Part shown: in pieces, positions 50,564-60,210 of the stretch
How the letters are laid out: every line of letters begins with the position of its first letter
How positions within the stretch are numbered: position 1 is the stretch's first letter
Assembly: GCA_002082585.1 (NCBI GenBank)
Contig: CP020563.1
Coordinates: 496,001-560,000, forward strand
From: Kitasatospora albolonga
Lineage (GTDB): Bacteria; Actinomycetota; Actinomycetes; Streptomycetales; Streptomycetaceae
Reading direction: 5' to 3'
Length of the DNA: 64,000 nt
The notes under the pieces: generated by a model
What the model was told of the DNA's origin: nothing
Databases searched by the model: none
What the model saw: the letters and a program-made list of their open reading frames with translations, nothing else
Program-made: the position numbers and the translations under genes

Positions 50564-51268
50564 CTATCCGGGGCGGCGCGCCTGGGTGGCGATGACGGCG
50601 GCCTGCACACGGCGTTCGACGCCGAGTTTGGCCAGGATGCGGGAGATGTTGTTCTTGACCGTCTTCTCCGCGAGGTAGAGCCGCAGGCCGATCTCGCGGT
50701 TGGTGAGCCCCTCGCCGATGAGCGCGAGGATCTCCTGCTCCCTGGCGGTCAGCGCGGCGACTCCGGAGGGGCGGTCGTCCTGGGCCGCGTCGTTGCGGAG
50801 GCGGGCCATCACGCGGGCGGTGGCGCCGGGGTCGAGCATCGACCGGCCGGAGGCGACCGTCCGCACGGCCTGGACCAGGTCCGTGCCGGTGATCTGCTTC
50901 AGTACGTAACCGGAGGCGCCCGCCACGATCGCGTCGAGCAGCGCTTCCTCGTCGTCGAAGGACGTCAGCATCAGGCAGGCCAGGTCGGGCATCCGTGAGC
51001 GCAGTTCGCGGCAGACGCTGACGCCGTCCCCGTCGGGCAGGCGCACGTCCAGGACCGCGACCCGGGGGCGCAGGGCGGGGACACGGGCGAGCGCCTGTTC
51101 CACGGTGCCCGCCTCTCCGACGACGGTCATGTCGGGCTCGGCGTCCAGCAGGTCGTGGACGCCCCGGCGCACCACTTCGTGGTCATCGAGGAGGAAGACC
51201 GTCACCGGTGCCGTATCCGGTGTGCTCACCGGTGTCTCCTCGGTGGTGCCCGCACCGCTGTCCGTCAT
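50564..51268 (-). CDS. NarL/DevR-type response regulator
   Basis: A 234-residue regulator. The receiver has D28-D29, phospho-acceptor D74 ([11 protein letters not shown]), and [10 protein letters not shown] with VLKQITG at the Thr/Lys positions. The LuxR helix-turn-helix is [20 protein letters not shown] with [20 protein letters not shown]. This closely follows DevR/DosR and Streptomyces OsdR. ATG 51268 was chosen because GGAG has 7 nt spacing. It is encoded 206 nt downstream of its probable kinase. Confidence 0.9.
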   Translation of the reverse strand: MTDSGAGTTEETPVSTPDTAPVTVFLLDDHEVVRRGVHDLLDAEPDMTVVGEAGTVEQALARVPALRPRVAVLDVRLPDGDGVSVCRELRSRMPDLACLMLTSFDDEEALLDAIVAGASGYVLKQITGTDLVQAVRTVASGRSMLDPGATARVMARLRNDAAQDDRPSGVAALTAREQEILALIGEGLTNREIGLRLYLAEKTVKNNISRILAKLGVERRVQAAVIATQARRPG

Positions 51269-51371
51269 CGCACGCTCCGTCATCTCTCTTGTCCGTGCCC
51301 GCCCCGGCGGACTCTCCCGATGGTGCCGCACGGCCGGGGCGTGCGAACAGGGCCGGTCGGCCCTCATCGGC

Positions 51372-51448
51372 GGGTGTACGGGGGTCGGCGGGGCATACCG
51401 GGCGGCCGGGCCGGGTGTACGGGGTCGGCGGGACGTACCGGGCCGGGC
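51372..51448. repeat. Direct repeat between kinase and regulator genes
   Basis: About 36 bp beginning GGGTGTACGGGG is repeated in tandem (51372-51408 and 51413-51448) with a few changes, in the kinase-regulator gap. The purpose is unknown. Confidence 0.5.
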
Positions 51449-51474
51449 GGAGGCGTACGGGGCCGACCGGGCGC

Positions 51475-53181
51475 TCAGCGCAGCGGGGCGCGCCAGAGCA
51501 GCCGGCTGCCTCCGCCGTCGGGCGTCGACAGTTCCAGGGCCCCGCCGACCTGGAGGGCGCGCTCGGCGAGGTTGTCCAGCCCGCTGCGGCGGCCCTGTTC
51601 GGGGATGCCCCGGCCGTTGTCGGAGACCGTCAGGCGGACCTCGTCGGCGGTGGCCTTCAGGCTCACCTCGACCCGGGTGGCGTGCGCGTGGCGGGCCGCG
51701 TTGCTGAGGAGTTCGCCGAGCACCGCCACCACATGTTCGGCCACGTCCGGCGGTACGTCGGTGTCGAGGAGGCCCTCCATGCTGAGCCGGGGCGGGAAGC
51801 CGAGCGAGGTGACCGCGTCCCCCACCGCCCGGGAGGCCCGGGCGCGCAGGCTCGTACCGGCCCCGTCGTCGCGGGCCCGCAGGCCGAAGATGGTGGACCT
51901 GATGATCTTGATGGTCTCGTCCAGGTCGTCGACGGCCCGGCCGACCCGCTCGGCCGCTCCGGTGTGCTCGATCAGCCGGGCGGCGCTCTGGAGCGTCATA
52001 CCGGTCGCGAACAGGCGCTGGATCGCCAGGTCGTGGAGGTCGCGGGCGATCCGGTCGCGGTCCTCCAGGAGCGCGACGTGTTCGGCGTCCCGTCTCCGTA
52101 CCGCCAGTTCCAGGGCGAGCGCGGTCTGCCCCGCGAAGGCGAGCAGCGGCTCCAGCTCCGCCTCCGTGAAGACGGGTTCGCCGGGCTCCCGGGCCAGCAG
52201 CAGCACGGCCGATCCGGCGGCCCCCAGCGGTACGGCGACGGCGGGGCCGGGGTCGGCGGGCAGGAGCGGGTCGGCGGGGAAGCGGGGGTCCTCCCGCAGG
52301 CAGGCGGAGACCACGTGCGTGCCCGCCGCCGACGCCGCGCCCGCCAGGGTGCCGTCGGCCGGGACGACCAGGCCCTGCCGCATGCCGACGGCGCCGCCCT
52401 CGCCGACGGACAGCTCCACCACCAGGCCGCCCGTACCGGGGACGGGCGCGGACACCTCGGCCAGCCGGGCACCGGTGATCTCCCCGGCCCGCCGCGCGAT
52501 CAGCTCCAGCACGTCCTGCCGGGCGTCGCCCGAGAGGAGCTGGTTGGTGACCTCGGCGCCCGCCCGGAGCCAGCGGTGCTGGCGCTGCGAACCCTCGTAC
52601 AGACGGGCGTTGTCGATCGCCACCCCGGCCGCCACCGCCAGCGTGGTGATCACGGACTCGTCCTCGGCGTCGAAATCGAGGCCGCCCCGCTTGTCGGTGA
52701 GATAGAGGTTCCCGAACACCTCGTCCCGCACCCGGATCGGCACGCCCAGGAACGTCCGCATCGGCGGATGGTGCTCCGGGAACCCGAACGACGCCTCGTG
52801 CGCACCCAGTTCGCTCAGGCGCAGCGGCTCCGGGTGCCGGATCAGCTCGCCCAGCAGGCCGTGCCCGGCGGGCAGCGGCCCGATCTTCTCCCGCTGCTCC
52901 GGCGTCAGCCCCGAGGTGAGGAACTGCGACAGGGTCCGCCCGTCGGGCCCGATCACCCCGAGCGCGCCGTACTGCGCGTCCACCAGGTGCGCTCCGGCCT
53001 CGACGATGCGCCGCAGCACCTGGGACAGGTCCAGCTCACGGCCGACCGAAACGACGGCCTCCAGCAGGCTGTGCACCCGGTCCCGGGTCCCCCTGGCGGC
53101 GTTGATCCTCGCCTGCAGCTCCTCCAGCAGCTCGTCCAGCCGCATCTGCGGCATCCGCGACAGCGGCTGCTCATCCCCCAC
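51475..53181 (-). CDS. DevS/OsdK-like GAF sensor histidine kinase
   Basis: A 568-residue kinase. GAF-A (about 50-200) contains [20 protein letters not shown], with H137/H138 where the heme-ligand histidine of DevS/DosT lies, and [12 protein letters not shown] second GAF (about 210-360) follows. HisKA_3 has [20 protein letters not shown], and HATPase has [14 protein letters not shown] and DNGRGIPEQ. No membrane helix is seen. DevS-type kinases sense oxygen, NO or CO through GAF heme, and S. coelicolor OsdK/OsdR is a homologous stress system. Heme binding is inferred from the motif. Confidence 0.88.
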   Translation of the reverse strand: MGDEQPLSRMPQMRLDELLEELQARINAARGTRDRVHSLLEAVVSVGRELDLSQVLRRIVEAGAHLVDAQYGALGVIGPDGRTLSQFLTSGLTPEQREKIGPLPAGHGLLGELIRHPEPLRLSELGAHEASFGFPEHHPPMRTFLGVPIRVRDEVFGNLYLTDKRGGLDFDAEDESVITTLAVAAGVAIDNARLYEGSQRQHRWLRAGAEVTNQLLSGDARQDVLELIARRAGEITGARLAEVSAPVPGTGGLVVELSVGEGGAVGMRQGLVVPADGTLAGAASAAGTHVVSACLREDPRFPADPLLPADPGPAVAVPLGAAGSAVLLLAREPGEPVFTEAELEPLLAFAGQTALALELAVRRRDAEHVALLEDRDRIARDLHDLAIQRLFATGMTLQSAARLIEHTGAAERVGRAVDDLDETIKIIRSTIFGLRARDDGAGTSLRARASRAVGDAVTSLGFPPRLSMEGLLDTDVPPDVAEHVVAVLGELLSNAARHAHATRVEVSLKATADEVRLTVSDNGRGIPEQGRRSGLDNLAERALQVGGALELSTPDGGGSRLLWRAPLR

Positions 53182-53346
53182 CGTGTCCTCTTCCCCTCCA
53201 CCCCCGACACCTTCCGCACCACTCTATGGGGCCGCCACCACCGGGACGGCACAGGAGCGGCACCGGGACGATCAGGGACGTTCAGCCCCGGGCCGGGACC
53301 GACCGGACCTCTCGCGGGCGGGCGGGGGCGCGGAACCCTGGGAGAC

Positions 53347-53967
53347 ATGCGCGAGCACACAGTGGGCGAGGTGATGACCCGCACCGTCGTCACCACCACC
53401 CCCGGCACCCCGGCCCAGGAAGTGGCCCGGCTGTTCGGCCTGCACCGGATCGGCGCGGTGCCCGTACTGGACGACGAGGACCGGGTGGTGGGGGTGGTCT
53501 CCCGTACGGACGTGGAGCAGAGGGCGGCCCGATGCTTTCCCCGTACGGACATGGCCGAAGGCTCCGGTCCCGTGGTACGCGACCTGATGACGAGCCCCGC
53601 CGTCACGGTCCACCCGGAGCAGCGGGTGAAGGACGCGGCACGGGTCATGGAGCGGCGGGGCGTGGACCGGCTCCCCGTGGTGGACCCCGAGGACCGGCTG
53701 ATCGGCCTCGCCACCCGCCGCGATCTGCTCCGCGTCTTCCTCCGTACGGACGAGGAGGTACGCGCCGAGGTCCAGGAGAGGCTGCGCCGCGCGGGCGAGG
53801 GGCTCGCCGTCTCCGTACGGGAGGGTCTGGTCACCGTCAGCGCCACCGGGGCCGGGTCCGGGGCCGCGCCGCCGGACGGTCTGGCCGGTCTGGTCGCGTC
53901 CCTCTGGGGCGTCGACGGCGTTACGGGGGTGGTCAGCGCCCTGGACCCGCCGCGTCCGAGCCCCTGA
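53347..53967 (+). CDS. CBS-pair and BON-domain protein
   Basis: A 206-residue protein with two CBS units (VGEVMTRTVVTTTPGTPAQE to VVGVVSRTDV, and VRDLMTSPAVTVHPEQRVKD to LIGLATRRDLLRVF). A BON domain follows, from about residue 140 (VRAEVQERLRRAGEGLAVSV) to GVTGVVSALD. BON domains bind membranes or lipids. The combination recurs next to DevR-type regulators. ATG 53347 follows GGGAGAC. It is divergent from the kinase gene and ends just before a long terminator. Confidence 0.9.
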   Translation: MREHTVGEVMTRTVVTTTPGTPAQEVARLFGLHRIGAVPVLDDEDRVVGVVSRTDVEQRAARCFPRTDMAEGSGPVVRDLMTSPAVTVHPEQRVKDAARVMERRGVDRLPVVDPEDRLIGLATRRDLLRVFLRTDEEVRAEVQERLRRAGEGLAVSVREGLVTVSATGAGSGAAPPDGLAGLVASLWGVDGVTGVVSALDPPRPSP

Positions 53968-53988
53968 CCCGGGCCGGGGGCGGCACGC

Positions 53989-54028
53989 GCCGGAGCCCGC
54001 CCTGTGGGGAGACAGGGCGGGCTCCGGC
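53989..54028. terminator. 17-bp-stem terminator
   Basis: GCCGGAGCCCGCCCTGT, 6-nt loop, then its perfect complement. It lies between the convergent CBS-BON and universal-stress genes. Confidence 0.8.
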
Positions 54029-54149
54029 TGTTGGGGACGGGGGCGGACTCGGGCGGGCGGGGACGGGAGGCGGAGGGCGAGGGTCCGGCGTACGGGACGA
54101 CGGCCTCGGGCCGGGTCGGTTCGGTTCGGGGTTCGGGGCGAGTCCGGAG

Positions 54150-55019
54150 TCAGGCGTGCGGGACGACGGCGACGGGGCAGCGGGCATGGTGCAGGACCGC
54201 GTGGGCGGCCGAACCGATCCGGGTGCCGATCGGGGCCCGGCGGGCACGCCTGCCGACCACCATCAGCTGCGCCTCGGCGGACTCCTCCACCAGGACCTGC
54301 CCGGCGCTGCCCATCTCGACGTGCTCCGTGACCTGGACGCCCGGGTACTTGTCGCGCCACGGGGCCAGGGCCTCCTGGAGCGCCTTGCGTTCGAAGGGCT
54401 CCAGCCCGCCCGCCGCGTCGGCGAGGGCCAGCGAGGCGCTCCAGGTGTAGACGGACGGCAGGCTCCAGGCGCGGACCGCCCGCAGCGGGGCTCCCCGTAC
54501 AGCGGCGGCCTCGAAGGCGAAGCCGAGCACGTCCGCGCTCTCCTCCGGTGTGCCCTGCTGGCCGACGACGACCTCGCCGTTCTCCCGGACCGGGTACTCA
54601 CCGTCGTAGGCCCGCACGGAGACGACGGGGCCCTTCGCCCCGGCGATCACCTGCTGCCCGTACGAGCCGAGGAGGAAGCCCAGCAGGGCCCCGTGGCCCC
54701 GGGTGCCCAGGCAGAGCAGGGCGGACCGCTCGGCCTCGGCCAGCAGCGCCACGACCGCCGTCTCGGGCAGCACCCGGCTGGAGACGGGCAGTTCGGGGTA
54801 CCGGGCGCTCACCTGGTCCTCGGCCTCGCGCAGCACGGCGCGGGCGGCCTGGGCCTCCGTGTCCCGGTTCTGGACGAGCGGGATGTCCAGCGGCTGCCAG
54901 AGCCAGGCGTGCACGATGCGCAGCGGCAGCCCCCGCAGGACCGCCTCGCGCGCCGCCCAGTCGGCCGCCGCCAGACTCTCCGGCGAACCGTCCACCCCTA
55001 CGACTACGGCGTTCTTCAC
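54150..55019 (-). CDS. Universal stress protein, two Usp domains
   Basis: A 289-residue protein with tandem UspA folds. The first is VVVGVDGSPESLAAADWAAR to LCLGTRGHGALLGFLLGSYG. The second is VVGQQGTPEESADVLGFAFE to MVVGRRARRAPIGTRIGSAA, then HHARCPVAVVPH. The ATP loop GxxGHGxxxGxxxGS is clear in domain 1; in domain 2 it is R-rich (GRRARRAPIGTRIGS). GTG 55019 has GGAGG 8 nt upstream. Its position by DevR/DevS and CBS genes fits a hypoxia or dormancy regulon. Confidence 0.92.
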   Translation of the reverse strand: MKNAVVVGVDGSPESLAAADWAAREAVLRGLPLRIVHAWLWQPLDIPLVQNRDTEAQAARAVLREAEDQVSARYPELPVSSRVLPETAVVALLAEAERSALLCLGTRGHGALLGFLLGSYGQQVIAGAKGPVVSVRAYDGEYPVRENGEVVVGQQGTPEESADVLGFAFEAAAVRGAPLRAVRAWSLPSVYTWSASLALADAAGGLEPFERKALQEALAPWRDKYPGVQVTEHVEMGSAGQVLVEESAEAQLMVVGRRARRAPIGTRIGSAAHAVLHHARCPVAVVPHA

Positions 55020-55249
55020 GGGTCTGCCTCCGTACGTCCATGAGAACCGGCCCCTCGACCGGCCGCTGGAACCAGCATCACGGGCGGAGCCGCGCCGGGG
55101 GGAGGGCCGATCGGCCCTCCCCCCGGGCCCGTTGGGCACCGGGTCCCCTCGAGCCGCCCCGGGGCGGATGCCGACGCGGTTGCCGGGTAGCCGGACGGAG
55201 AAGCAGATGTCCGCGTCTCCATCTCCGAGGTCGAGGAAAAGGCAGACCG

Positions 55250-55720
55250 ATGAACGACGAATCCGTGAACAAGATGGGCACCCCCACCCCCGAGGAACTG
55301 CGCGAGCAGGTCCAGCGGACGCGGGACGGCCTCGGGCGGACCGCCGGGGCGCCGCCGACGGCCGGGGCCGACATCAGGACGCAGGTGAAGGAGAGGGCCG
55401 CCGCGGTGAGGGAACAAGCCTCGGAGAAGGCCGCGTCGGCTTCCGGCCTGATGCGTGGGACGACGGAGCAGGCCGCGCGGCTGGTGAAGGACAGGACGCC
55501 CGATGCCGTCCTGGAGAAGACGGCGGAGGCCGCCGCGCAGGTGCGTGAGGGTGCGGTACGGGCGGGTCGGTACGCGGCGGACAGGACGCCCGACCCGGTG
55601 CTCGACCGGGCCGGGCGGGCCGCGTCGGCCGCACGCGCCCACCGCGTCCCGCTCCTGGCGGGCGGTGCGCTGTTCGCCGTCCTCCTGCTGGTGCGCCGCG
55701 GCCGTGGACGTAAGCAGTGA
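55250..55720 (+). CDS. DUF3618-type apolipoprotein-like membrane protein
   Basis: A 156-residue protein. The N-terminal signature is GTPTPEELREQVQRTRDGLG (DUF3618), then amphipathic helical repeats (KERAAAVREQASEKAASASG) and a single C-terminal helix (HRVPLLAGGALFAVLLLV) with a basic end. It is probably anchored in the membrane. The stop overlaps the GTG of the DUF4235 gene, the usual partner of DUF3618 in actinobacteria. AGGAAAAGG lies 7 nt before ATG. Confidence 0.85.
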   Translation: MNDESVNKMGTPTPEELREQVQRTRDGLGRTAGAPPTAGADIRTQVKERAAAVREQASEKAASASGLMRGTTEQAARLVKDRTPDAVLEKTAEAAAQVREGAVRAGRYAADRTPDPVLDRAGRAASAARAHRVPLLAGGALFAVLLLVRRGRGRKQ

Positions 55721-55983
55721 AGGGGTCCAAGATCGCCTACAAGCCGGTGGGGCTGGCCCTGGGCATGGTCAGCGGCATGATCGCGGGCGCCGCGTTCCGG
55801 CAGACGTGGAAGCTCGTCGAGGGCGAGGGCGACGCCCCCGATGCCCTGGACGAGGACCGTCCCTGGCGGCAGGTCCTCCTGGCCGCCGCCGTCCAGGGGG
55901 CGATCTTCGCCGTGGTCAAGGCGGCGGTCGAACGGTCGGGCGCCCAGGTCACCCGCCGGGTGACGGGCACCTGGCCGGGCTGA
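55717..55983 (+). CDS. DUF4235 membrane protein
   Basis: An 88-residue protein: KIAYKPVGLALGMVSGMIAG (helix 1), FRQTWKLVEGEGDAP, then a second helix VLLAAAVQGAIFAVVKAAVE and RRVTGTWPG. This matches DUF4235. It is translationally coupled (GTGA) to the DUF3618 gene; the pair recurs in Streptomyces and mycobacteria with unknown function, possibly membrane stress. Confidence 0.87.
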   Translation: MKGSKIAYKPVGLALGMVSGMIAGAAFRQTWKLVEGEGDAPDALDEDRPWRQVLLAAAVQGAIFAVVKAAVERSGAQVTRRVTGTWPG

Positions 55984-56056
55984 CCTCCCGCGGGGGTCGT
56001 GCGCCCGCCCTTCACCGCGTCATGGACGTCGTGCGTGAGGTGCGCGGAACCGTGCT

Positions 56057-56458
56057 TCACGGAGTCGTGTGGTAGTAGCGCGTACAGGAGCGCACCATCG
56101 CGTCGTCGGCGATGCCGAAGCAGTCGATGAAGCGCAGACAGCTCTCCTCGGTACCCGGGCCGACGATGCGCCCGACGGCGACCACACAGTGGTCGTGGGC
56201 GACGATGCGGTCGATCTCGTGGCGGGTGGTGAGCGCGGCGTCCGTGCGATGGGCGTGGAGGACCGCCGTACGGCCCCGGGCCGTCGGCCGGCCGGGGAGT
56301 TCGAACTCGACGTCGTCGTGCAGCAGGGAGGCGCAGGCGTCGAAGTCGCCCGCGTTGAGGTAGTCGTAGACCAGGCGGATATGGTCGACCCCCGCAGCGG
56401 TGACCGGATCGGCAGGGAGCGCCCAAGGTCCGGCACCCGCGGAGTAGTTGCTGTTCAT
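56057..56458 (-). CDS. SnoaL/NTF2-like protein
   Basis: A 133-residue NTF2-fold protein: IRLVYDYLNAGDFDACASLL and HDDVEFELPGRP, then ARGRTAVLHAHRTD and CLRFIDCFGIADDAMVRSCT. SnoaL-like domains bind small polyketides or act as cyclases/hydroxylases. ATG 56458 has AAAGGGA 7 nt upstream. It sits divergent from the SARP gene that starts the NRPS regulatory region and may be part of that cluster. Confidence 0.82.
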   Translation of the reverse strand: MNSNYSAGAGPWALPADPVTAAGVDHIRLVYDYLNAGDFDACASLLHDDVEFELPGRPTARGRTAVLHAHRTDAALTTRHEIDRIVAHDHCVVAVGRIVGPGTEESCLRFIDCFGIADDAMVRSCTRYYHTTP

Positions 56459-56511
56459 CACTGTCCCTTTCGCATCCACGGTCCATCCTGCGAATCACCT
56501 GCAACTTCTCC

Positions 56512-56529
56512 CTATCGCGGGGCTATCGC
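56512..56529 (+). promoter_or_regulatory. SARP-type direct heptamer repeat before the SARP gene
   Basis: CTATCGC occurs at 56512-56518 and 56523-56529, 11 bp apart start to start. This is the helical spacing of SARP operators. It lies 106 bp before the SARP GTG. A similar pair occurs at 60289. Confidence 0.55.
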
Positions 56530-56634
56530 ACACGGAAGAACCACATGCCATAGACAGGAACCACACGAATGTGGAGACTGTCCGGCAAGTTGACCCGGCG
56601 GCGTCGTCAACTCTCTTGGCTGGTGGGGGAATCA

Positions 56635-59600
56635 GTGGCTGACGGTATGACGGAGAAGGTCCTTGGGCTGCCCGAAACGTCCGCCCCGCCCTTCCGGGTC
56701 CTGGGGCCGCTCCAGGTGCGGGGCTCCGAGGAACCGCTGAGAGTGCCTCCCGGCCGTCAGGAGGTGATCCTCGCCGCGCTGCTCCTGGAGAGCAACCGAG
56801 TGGTCAGCACCCACTATCTGGTCGACCTCATCTGGCAGGACGATCCGCCGGAGACCGCACGCACCCAGGTCCAGATCTGTGTGTCGCGGCTGCGGAAACT
56901 GCTGGCGGACGCGGACTGCGAGGTCTCGATCACCACCCGGCCGCCGGGGTACGTGCTCAACACCGACGCCGTCAACGTGGACTCCGCGCTCTTCACCGAA
57001 CAGGTCACGCGCGCCCGGCGGCTGAGGGACCAGGGCGCCCCGGAGCAGGCGGTGGAGCGGCTGAAGGCCGCGATGAGACTCTGGCAGGGGGACTGTCTGA
57101 CAGGCATGGACAGCGGTCCGCTGGCCAACCGGGCCCGTCAGCTCAACGAGGAACGGCTCGCCGCCCTCGAACTGCGCATGCGGATCGAGCTGGAACTCGG
57201 GCGGCACGACCGGCTGGTCGGCGAGCTCCAGATGCTCACGCACGAGCACCCCCTGCGGGAGAGGCTGCGCGGCCAGCTCATGCAGGCCCTGTACTGGTCG
57301 GGGCGGCAGGCGGAGGCGCTGGACGTCTTCCAGGCCGGGCGGGTGCTGCTCGACGAGGAGCTCGGGCTGGAGCCCGGCCGCGAACTCAAGGACCTCCAGT
57401 CGGCGATCCTCGCGGGCGAACTGCCCCCGCCCGCCGGACCCGGGCCCGGACCCACCGCCCGTACGCAGGCAGAGCCGGAGGACTCGGCGGAGGGGGCCGC
57501 CACCGCCCCGCCGACGGCCGAGCGGCACGACGAGATCCCGCACCAGATGCCCGCCACCACCGCGGACTTCGTCGCCGACCCGGGCCGGCTCGCGGAGCTG
57601 GAGCGGGCGCTGACCGGAGGGCCGGGGCGGCACACCGCCGGTCTCGTCGCGATCACCGGAAAACCCGGCACCGGGAAGTCCACGCTCGCCGTCCACATGG
57701 CGCACATGCTGGCCGAGACCGGGTTCCCGGACGGCCAGCTCTACTGTGACCTGCGCGGTACGACGGGGGCTCCGGCCACTTCCGCGGAGGTCCTCGGCCG
57801 GTTCCTGCGGGCGCTCGGCATTCCCGGCCAGCTCATCCCGGAATCGCTGGACGAGCGGGCGGAGATGTACCGGACCCGGCTCGCCTCCCGCCGGGTGCTC
57901 GTCGTCCTGGACGACGCGCTCAGCGAGGGCCAGGTGCGGCCGCTGCTGCCCGGCAGCCGGGACTGCGCCGTCCTCGTCACCAGCCGGGCGCGGCTGACCG
58001 CCCTGCCCGGTGCGCACCGCGTCGAACTGGACGTACTGGAGGAGGACCGGGCGCTGGAGCTGCTGTCCCGGATCATCGGGGAGGACCGGGTGCGTGACGA
58101 GGCCGTGGCGGCCGAGGCGCTCGTCCGCACGGTCGGGCGGCTGCCGCTGGCGCTGCGCATCGTGGCCGCCCGCCTCGCCGCGCGTCCGCACTGGACGCTC
58201 GCCTCGATGGTGCACCGGCTCGCCAACGAGCGGCACCGGCTGGACGAGCTGACCCACGGTGAGATGACCATGCGGGCCAGCCTCTCCCTGACGTACGACG
58301 GTCTGGCGGCGGCGGACGCCCGGCTGCTGCGGCTGCTGAGCATGGCCCAGGCGCCGACCCTGCCCAGCTGGCTCGCCGGGGCGCTCCTGGACGACGACCG
58401 CCCCTTCCCGTCGGACCTGATGGAACCCCTGGTCGACGTACAGATGCTGGATGTGGTCGGGGTGGAGAGCACCGGGGGCTACCGGTACCGCTTCCACGAG
58501 ATCATCCGTGTCTACGCACGTGAGCAACTGGCCGCGCAGGAAATGCCGGAGGACCGCGAGGCGGCGCTCGTCCGTATGGCGGGCGGCTGGATGCACCTGG
58601 CCGAGCAGGCCCACCGCAAGGTGTACGGCGGCGACTACACCGTCCTGCACGGGACCGCCCCCCGCTGGGAGCCGCCCGTCGTCGGCACGGACCAGCTGCT
58701 GGCCGACCCGATGGCCTGGCTGGACGCCGAACAGGGCGCGCTGTGCGGGATGGTGGAGCAGGCGGCGGACGAGGGGCTGCACGATGTCAGCTGGGACCTG
58801 GCGACGACCCTGGTCACCCTCTTCGAGGTGCGCGGCCACTACGACCTGTGGGAGCAGACCCATCTGAAGGCGCTGGGTGCCGTCCGCAAGGCGGGCAACC
58901 TGCGGGGCGCGGCGGCGGTACAGGCGTCGCTCGGCTCGCTGTACATGAGCCGCAACCAGTTCGACCGGGCGCGGCAGACGCTCGGTTCGGCGCTGGACAT
59001 CTTCGAGACGCTCGACGAGCCGGAGGGCCGGGCGCTGTGCAGGCGCGATCTGGCCCTCATCGCGCGGACGAGCGGCGACGACGACGGAGCGCTGGAGCTG
59101 TACGGGCGGTCCCTCGCCGACTTCGACCGGGCCGACGACGTGGTGGGGCGCGCCATCGTCCTGACGCAGAGCGCCCACATCCGGATGCGCCGGGGTGACA
59201 GGGCGGCGGCGCAGACGCAGCTGGACGAGGCGCTGGCCATTTACGAGGGGGTCGGTTACACGGGCGGACGGGCCAGGACGCTGCGCCGCGTCGGCCAGCT
59301 GCTGCTGGAACGGGGCGACCACGACCAGGCGGTGCTGACCTTCACCGAGGTGCTGGAGCTGTGCCACGATTCCGGTGACGTCATCGGCGAGGGTCATCTG
59401 CTGCGCGACCTGGGACACGCCTTCACCCTGATGGGGCGGCCCGAGCGGGCCAGGAGCTTCTACGACCGGGCCATCGCGACCCGGGAGCACATCATGGATT
59501 TTAGTGGTGGCGCGCTGGCGCGCCTGGATCTGGCGCGACTTCTCGAGGGGGACGCGGCGGAGGCGGCGGGGTCCCGGGAGCTTCTGCTCCCTGCGGTCGA

Positions 59601-59667
59601 TGTTTTCCGGGACCGTGGGATGGTGCGGGAACTGACCGAGGCGAAACGATTGCTCGGCGTGGGCTGA
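56635..59667 (+). CDS. AfsR-like SARP regulator with NB-ARC and TPR domains
   Basis: A 1010-residue SARP. The OmpR-type DNA-binding domain (about 15-105) contains FRVLGPLQVRGSEEPLRVPP and ISRLRKL-like VCVSRLRKLLADADC-type helices. The BTAD domain (about 115-260) ends LDEELGLEPGRELKDLQSAI. NB-ARC has ITGKPGTGKSTLAVHMAHML, then VLVVLDDALSEGQVRPLLPG. TPRs follow to the end (NQFDRARQTLGSALDIFETL). AfsR/RedD-class regulators switch on antibiotic clusters. GTG 56635 fits GGGGGA spacing; ATG 56647 and ATG 56569 are alternatives. It lies at the edge of an NRPS cluster. Confidence 0.88.
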   Translation: MADGMTEKVLGLPETSAPPFRVLGPLQVRGSEEPLRVPPGRQEVILAALLLESNRVVSTHYLVDLIWQDDPPETARTQVQICVSRLRKLLADADCEVSITTRPPGYVLNTDAVNVDSALFTEQVTRARRLRDQGAPEQAVERLKAAMRLWQGDCLTGMDSGPLANRARQLNEERLAALELRMRIELELGRHDRLVGELQMLTHEHPLRERLRGQLMQALYWSGRQAEALDVFQAGRVLLDEELGLEPGRELKDLQSAILAGELPPPAGPGPGPTARTQAEPEDSAEGAATAPPTAERHDEIPHQMPATTADFVADPGRLAELERALTGGPGRHTAGLVAITGKPGTGKSTLAVHMAHMLAETGFPDGQLYCDLRGTTGAPATSAEVLGRFLRALGIPGQLIPESLDERAEMYRTRLASRRVLVVLDDALSEGQVRPLLPGSRDCAVLVTSRARLTALPGAHRVELDVLEEDRALELLSRIIGEDRVRDEAVAAEALVRTVGRLPLALRIVAARLAARPHWTLASMVHRLANERHRLDELTHGEMTMRASLSLTYDGLAAADARLLRLLSMAQAPTLPSWLAGALLDDDRPFPSDLMEPLVDVQMLDVVGVESTGGYRYRFHEIIRVYAREQLAAQEMPEDREAALVRMAGGWMHLAEQAHRKVYGGDYTVLHGTAPRWEPPVVGTDQLLADPMAWLDAEQGALCGMVEQAADEGLHDVSWDLATTLVTLFEVRGHYDLWEQTHLKALGAVRKAGNLRGAAAVQASLGSLYMSRNQFDRARQTLGSALDIFETLDEPEGRALCRRDLALIARTSGDDDGALELYGRSLADFDRADDVVGRAIVLTQSAHIRMRRGDRAAAQTQLDEALAIYEGVGYTGGRARTLRRVGQLLLERGDHDQAVLTFTEVLELCHDSGDVIGEGHLLRDLGHAFTLMGRPERARSFYDRAIATREHIMDFSGGALARLDLARLLEGDAAEAAGSRELLLPAVDVFRDRGMVRELTEAKRLLGVG

Positions 59668-59758
59668 GACCGTTCGGGGGGCTGCTCTGAGGGGCCTGCC
59701 CTGAGGCGGGGGCCGATGGTGCGGCTGGGACCGTCTGGGGTCTGCCCCGAGGGGCGGT

Positions 59759-59970
59759 GCTCTTGTTCCGGACGGGTGCTCTCGGTCCGGGGCGGCGCTC
59801 TCGGTGAGGGCGGGCGCTCTCGGTGCCTGGCAGATGCTCTCGGTGCCGGGCGGGTGGTCTTGTTCCGGACGGATGCTCTCGGTCCGGGGCGGCGCTCTCG
59901 GTCCGGGGCAGCGCTCTCGCTGTCCGACGGGCGCTCTCGTTCTGGACGGGCGTTCTCGCTGTCGGGCGGG
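59759..59970. repeat. Tandem 19-20 bp repeat, about 11 units
   Basis: Degenerate units of GCTCTCGGTCCGGGGCGG type begin at about 59759, 59778, 59797, 59816, 59836, 59856, 59875, 59894, 59913, 59933 and 59952. They fill the gap between the SARP stop and the end of the convergent peptide gene. Frames through it are open on the plus strand, but codon position and lack of a ribosome site argue against coding. Confidence 0.75.
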
Positions 59971-59982
59971 GCGCGAAGGGGG

Positions 59983-60210
59983 TCAGTCCCAGGGGTTGTT
60001 GTCCGTGCCGGAGCCGGCCGGGGGCTTGGGGGTCGTGCCCTCGGTGGTGCCGTCCCCGGTCGTGGTGGTGGTCGCCGTGGCGGTGGCCGGAGCGGTGGTG
60101 GCGGCCTCGGCGGCCCAGCCCGTCTGGGCGCCCAGGCCGGTCACGATCACGATCAGGGCCGAGGCGGCGGCGGTGCGGAGAGCGGTGCGGGCGGAGGTCT
60201 TGTTCGTCAT
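59983..60210 (-). CDS. Small secreted Thr-rich peptide
   Basis: A 75-residue protein. ATG 60210 has AAGGGGA 6 nt upstream. The signal peptide (KTSARTALRTAAASALIVIV to WAAEA) is followed by a Thr/Ala-rich disordered stretch and a C terminus GSGTDNNPWD. No family was recognised. It lies between the SARP gene and a divergent XRE-type ATPase regulator, at the start of an NRPS cluster. A signalling-peptide or wall-associated role is conceivable but not shown. Confidence 0.65.
   Translation of the reverse strand: MTNKTSARTALRTAAASALIVIVTGLGAQTGWAAEAATTAPATATATTTTTGDGTTEGTTPKPPAGSGTDNNPWD

Noticed and set aside
56632..59490. Long minus-strand frame opposite the SARP gene
   Set aside because: No recognisable domain; opposite a fully motif-supported SARP/NB-ARC/TPR protein.
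59759..59970. CRISPR array
   Set aside because: Units follow each other directly without spacers, they are degenerate, and no cas gene is present.
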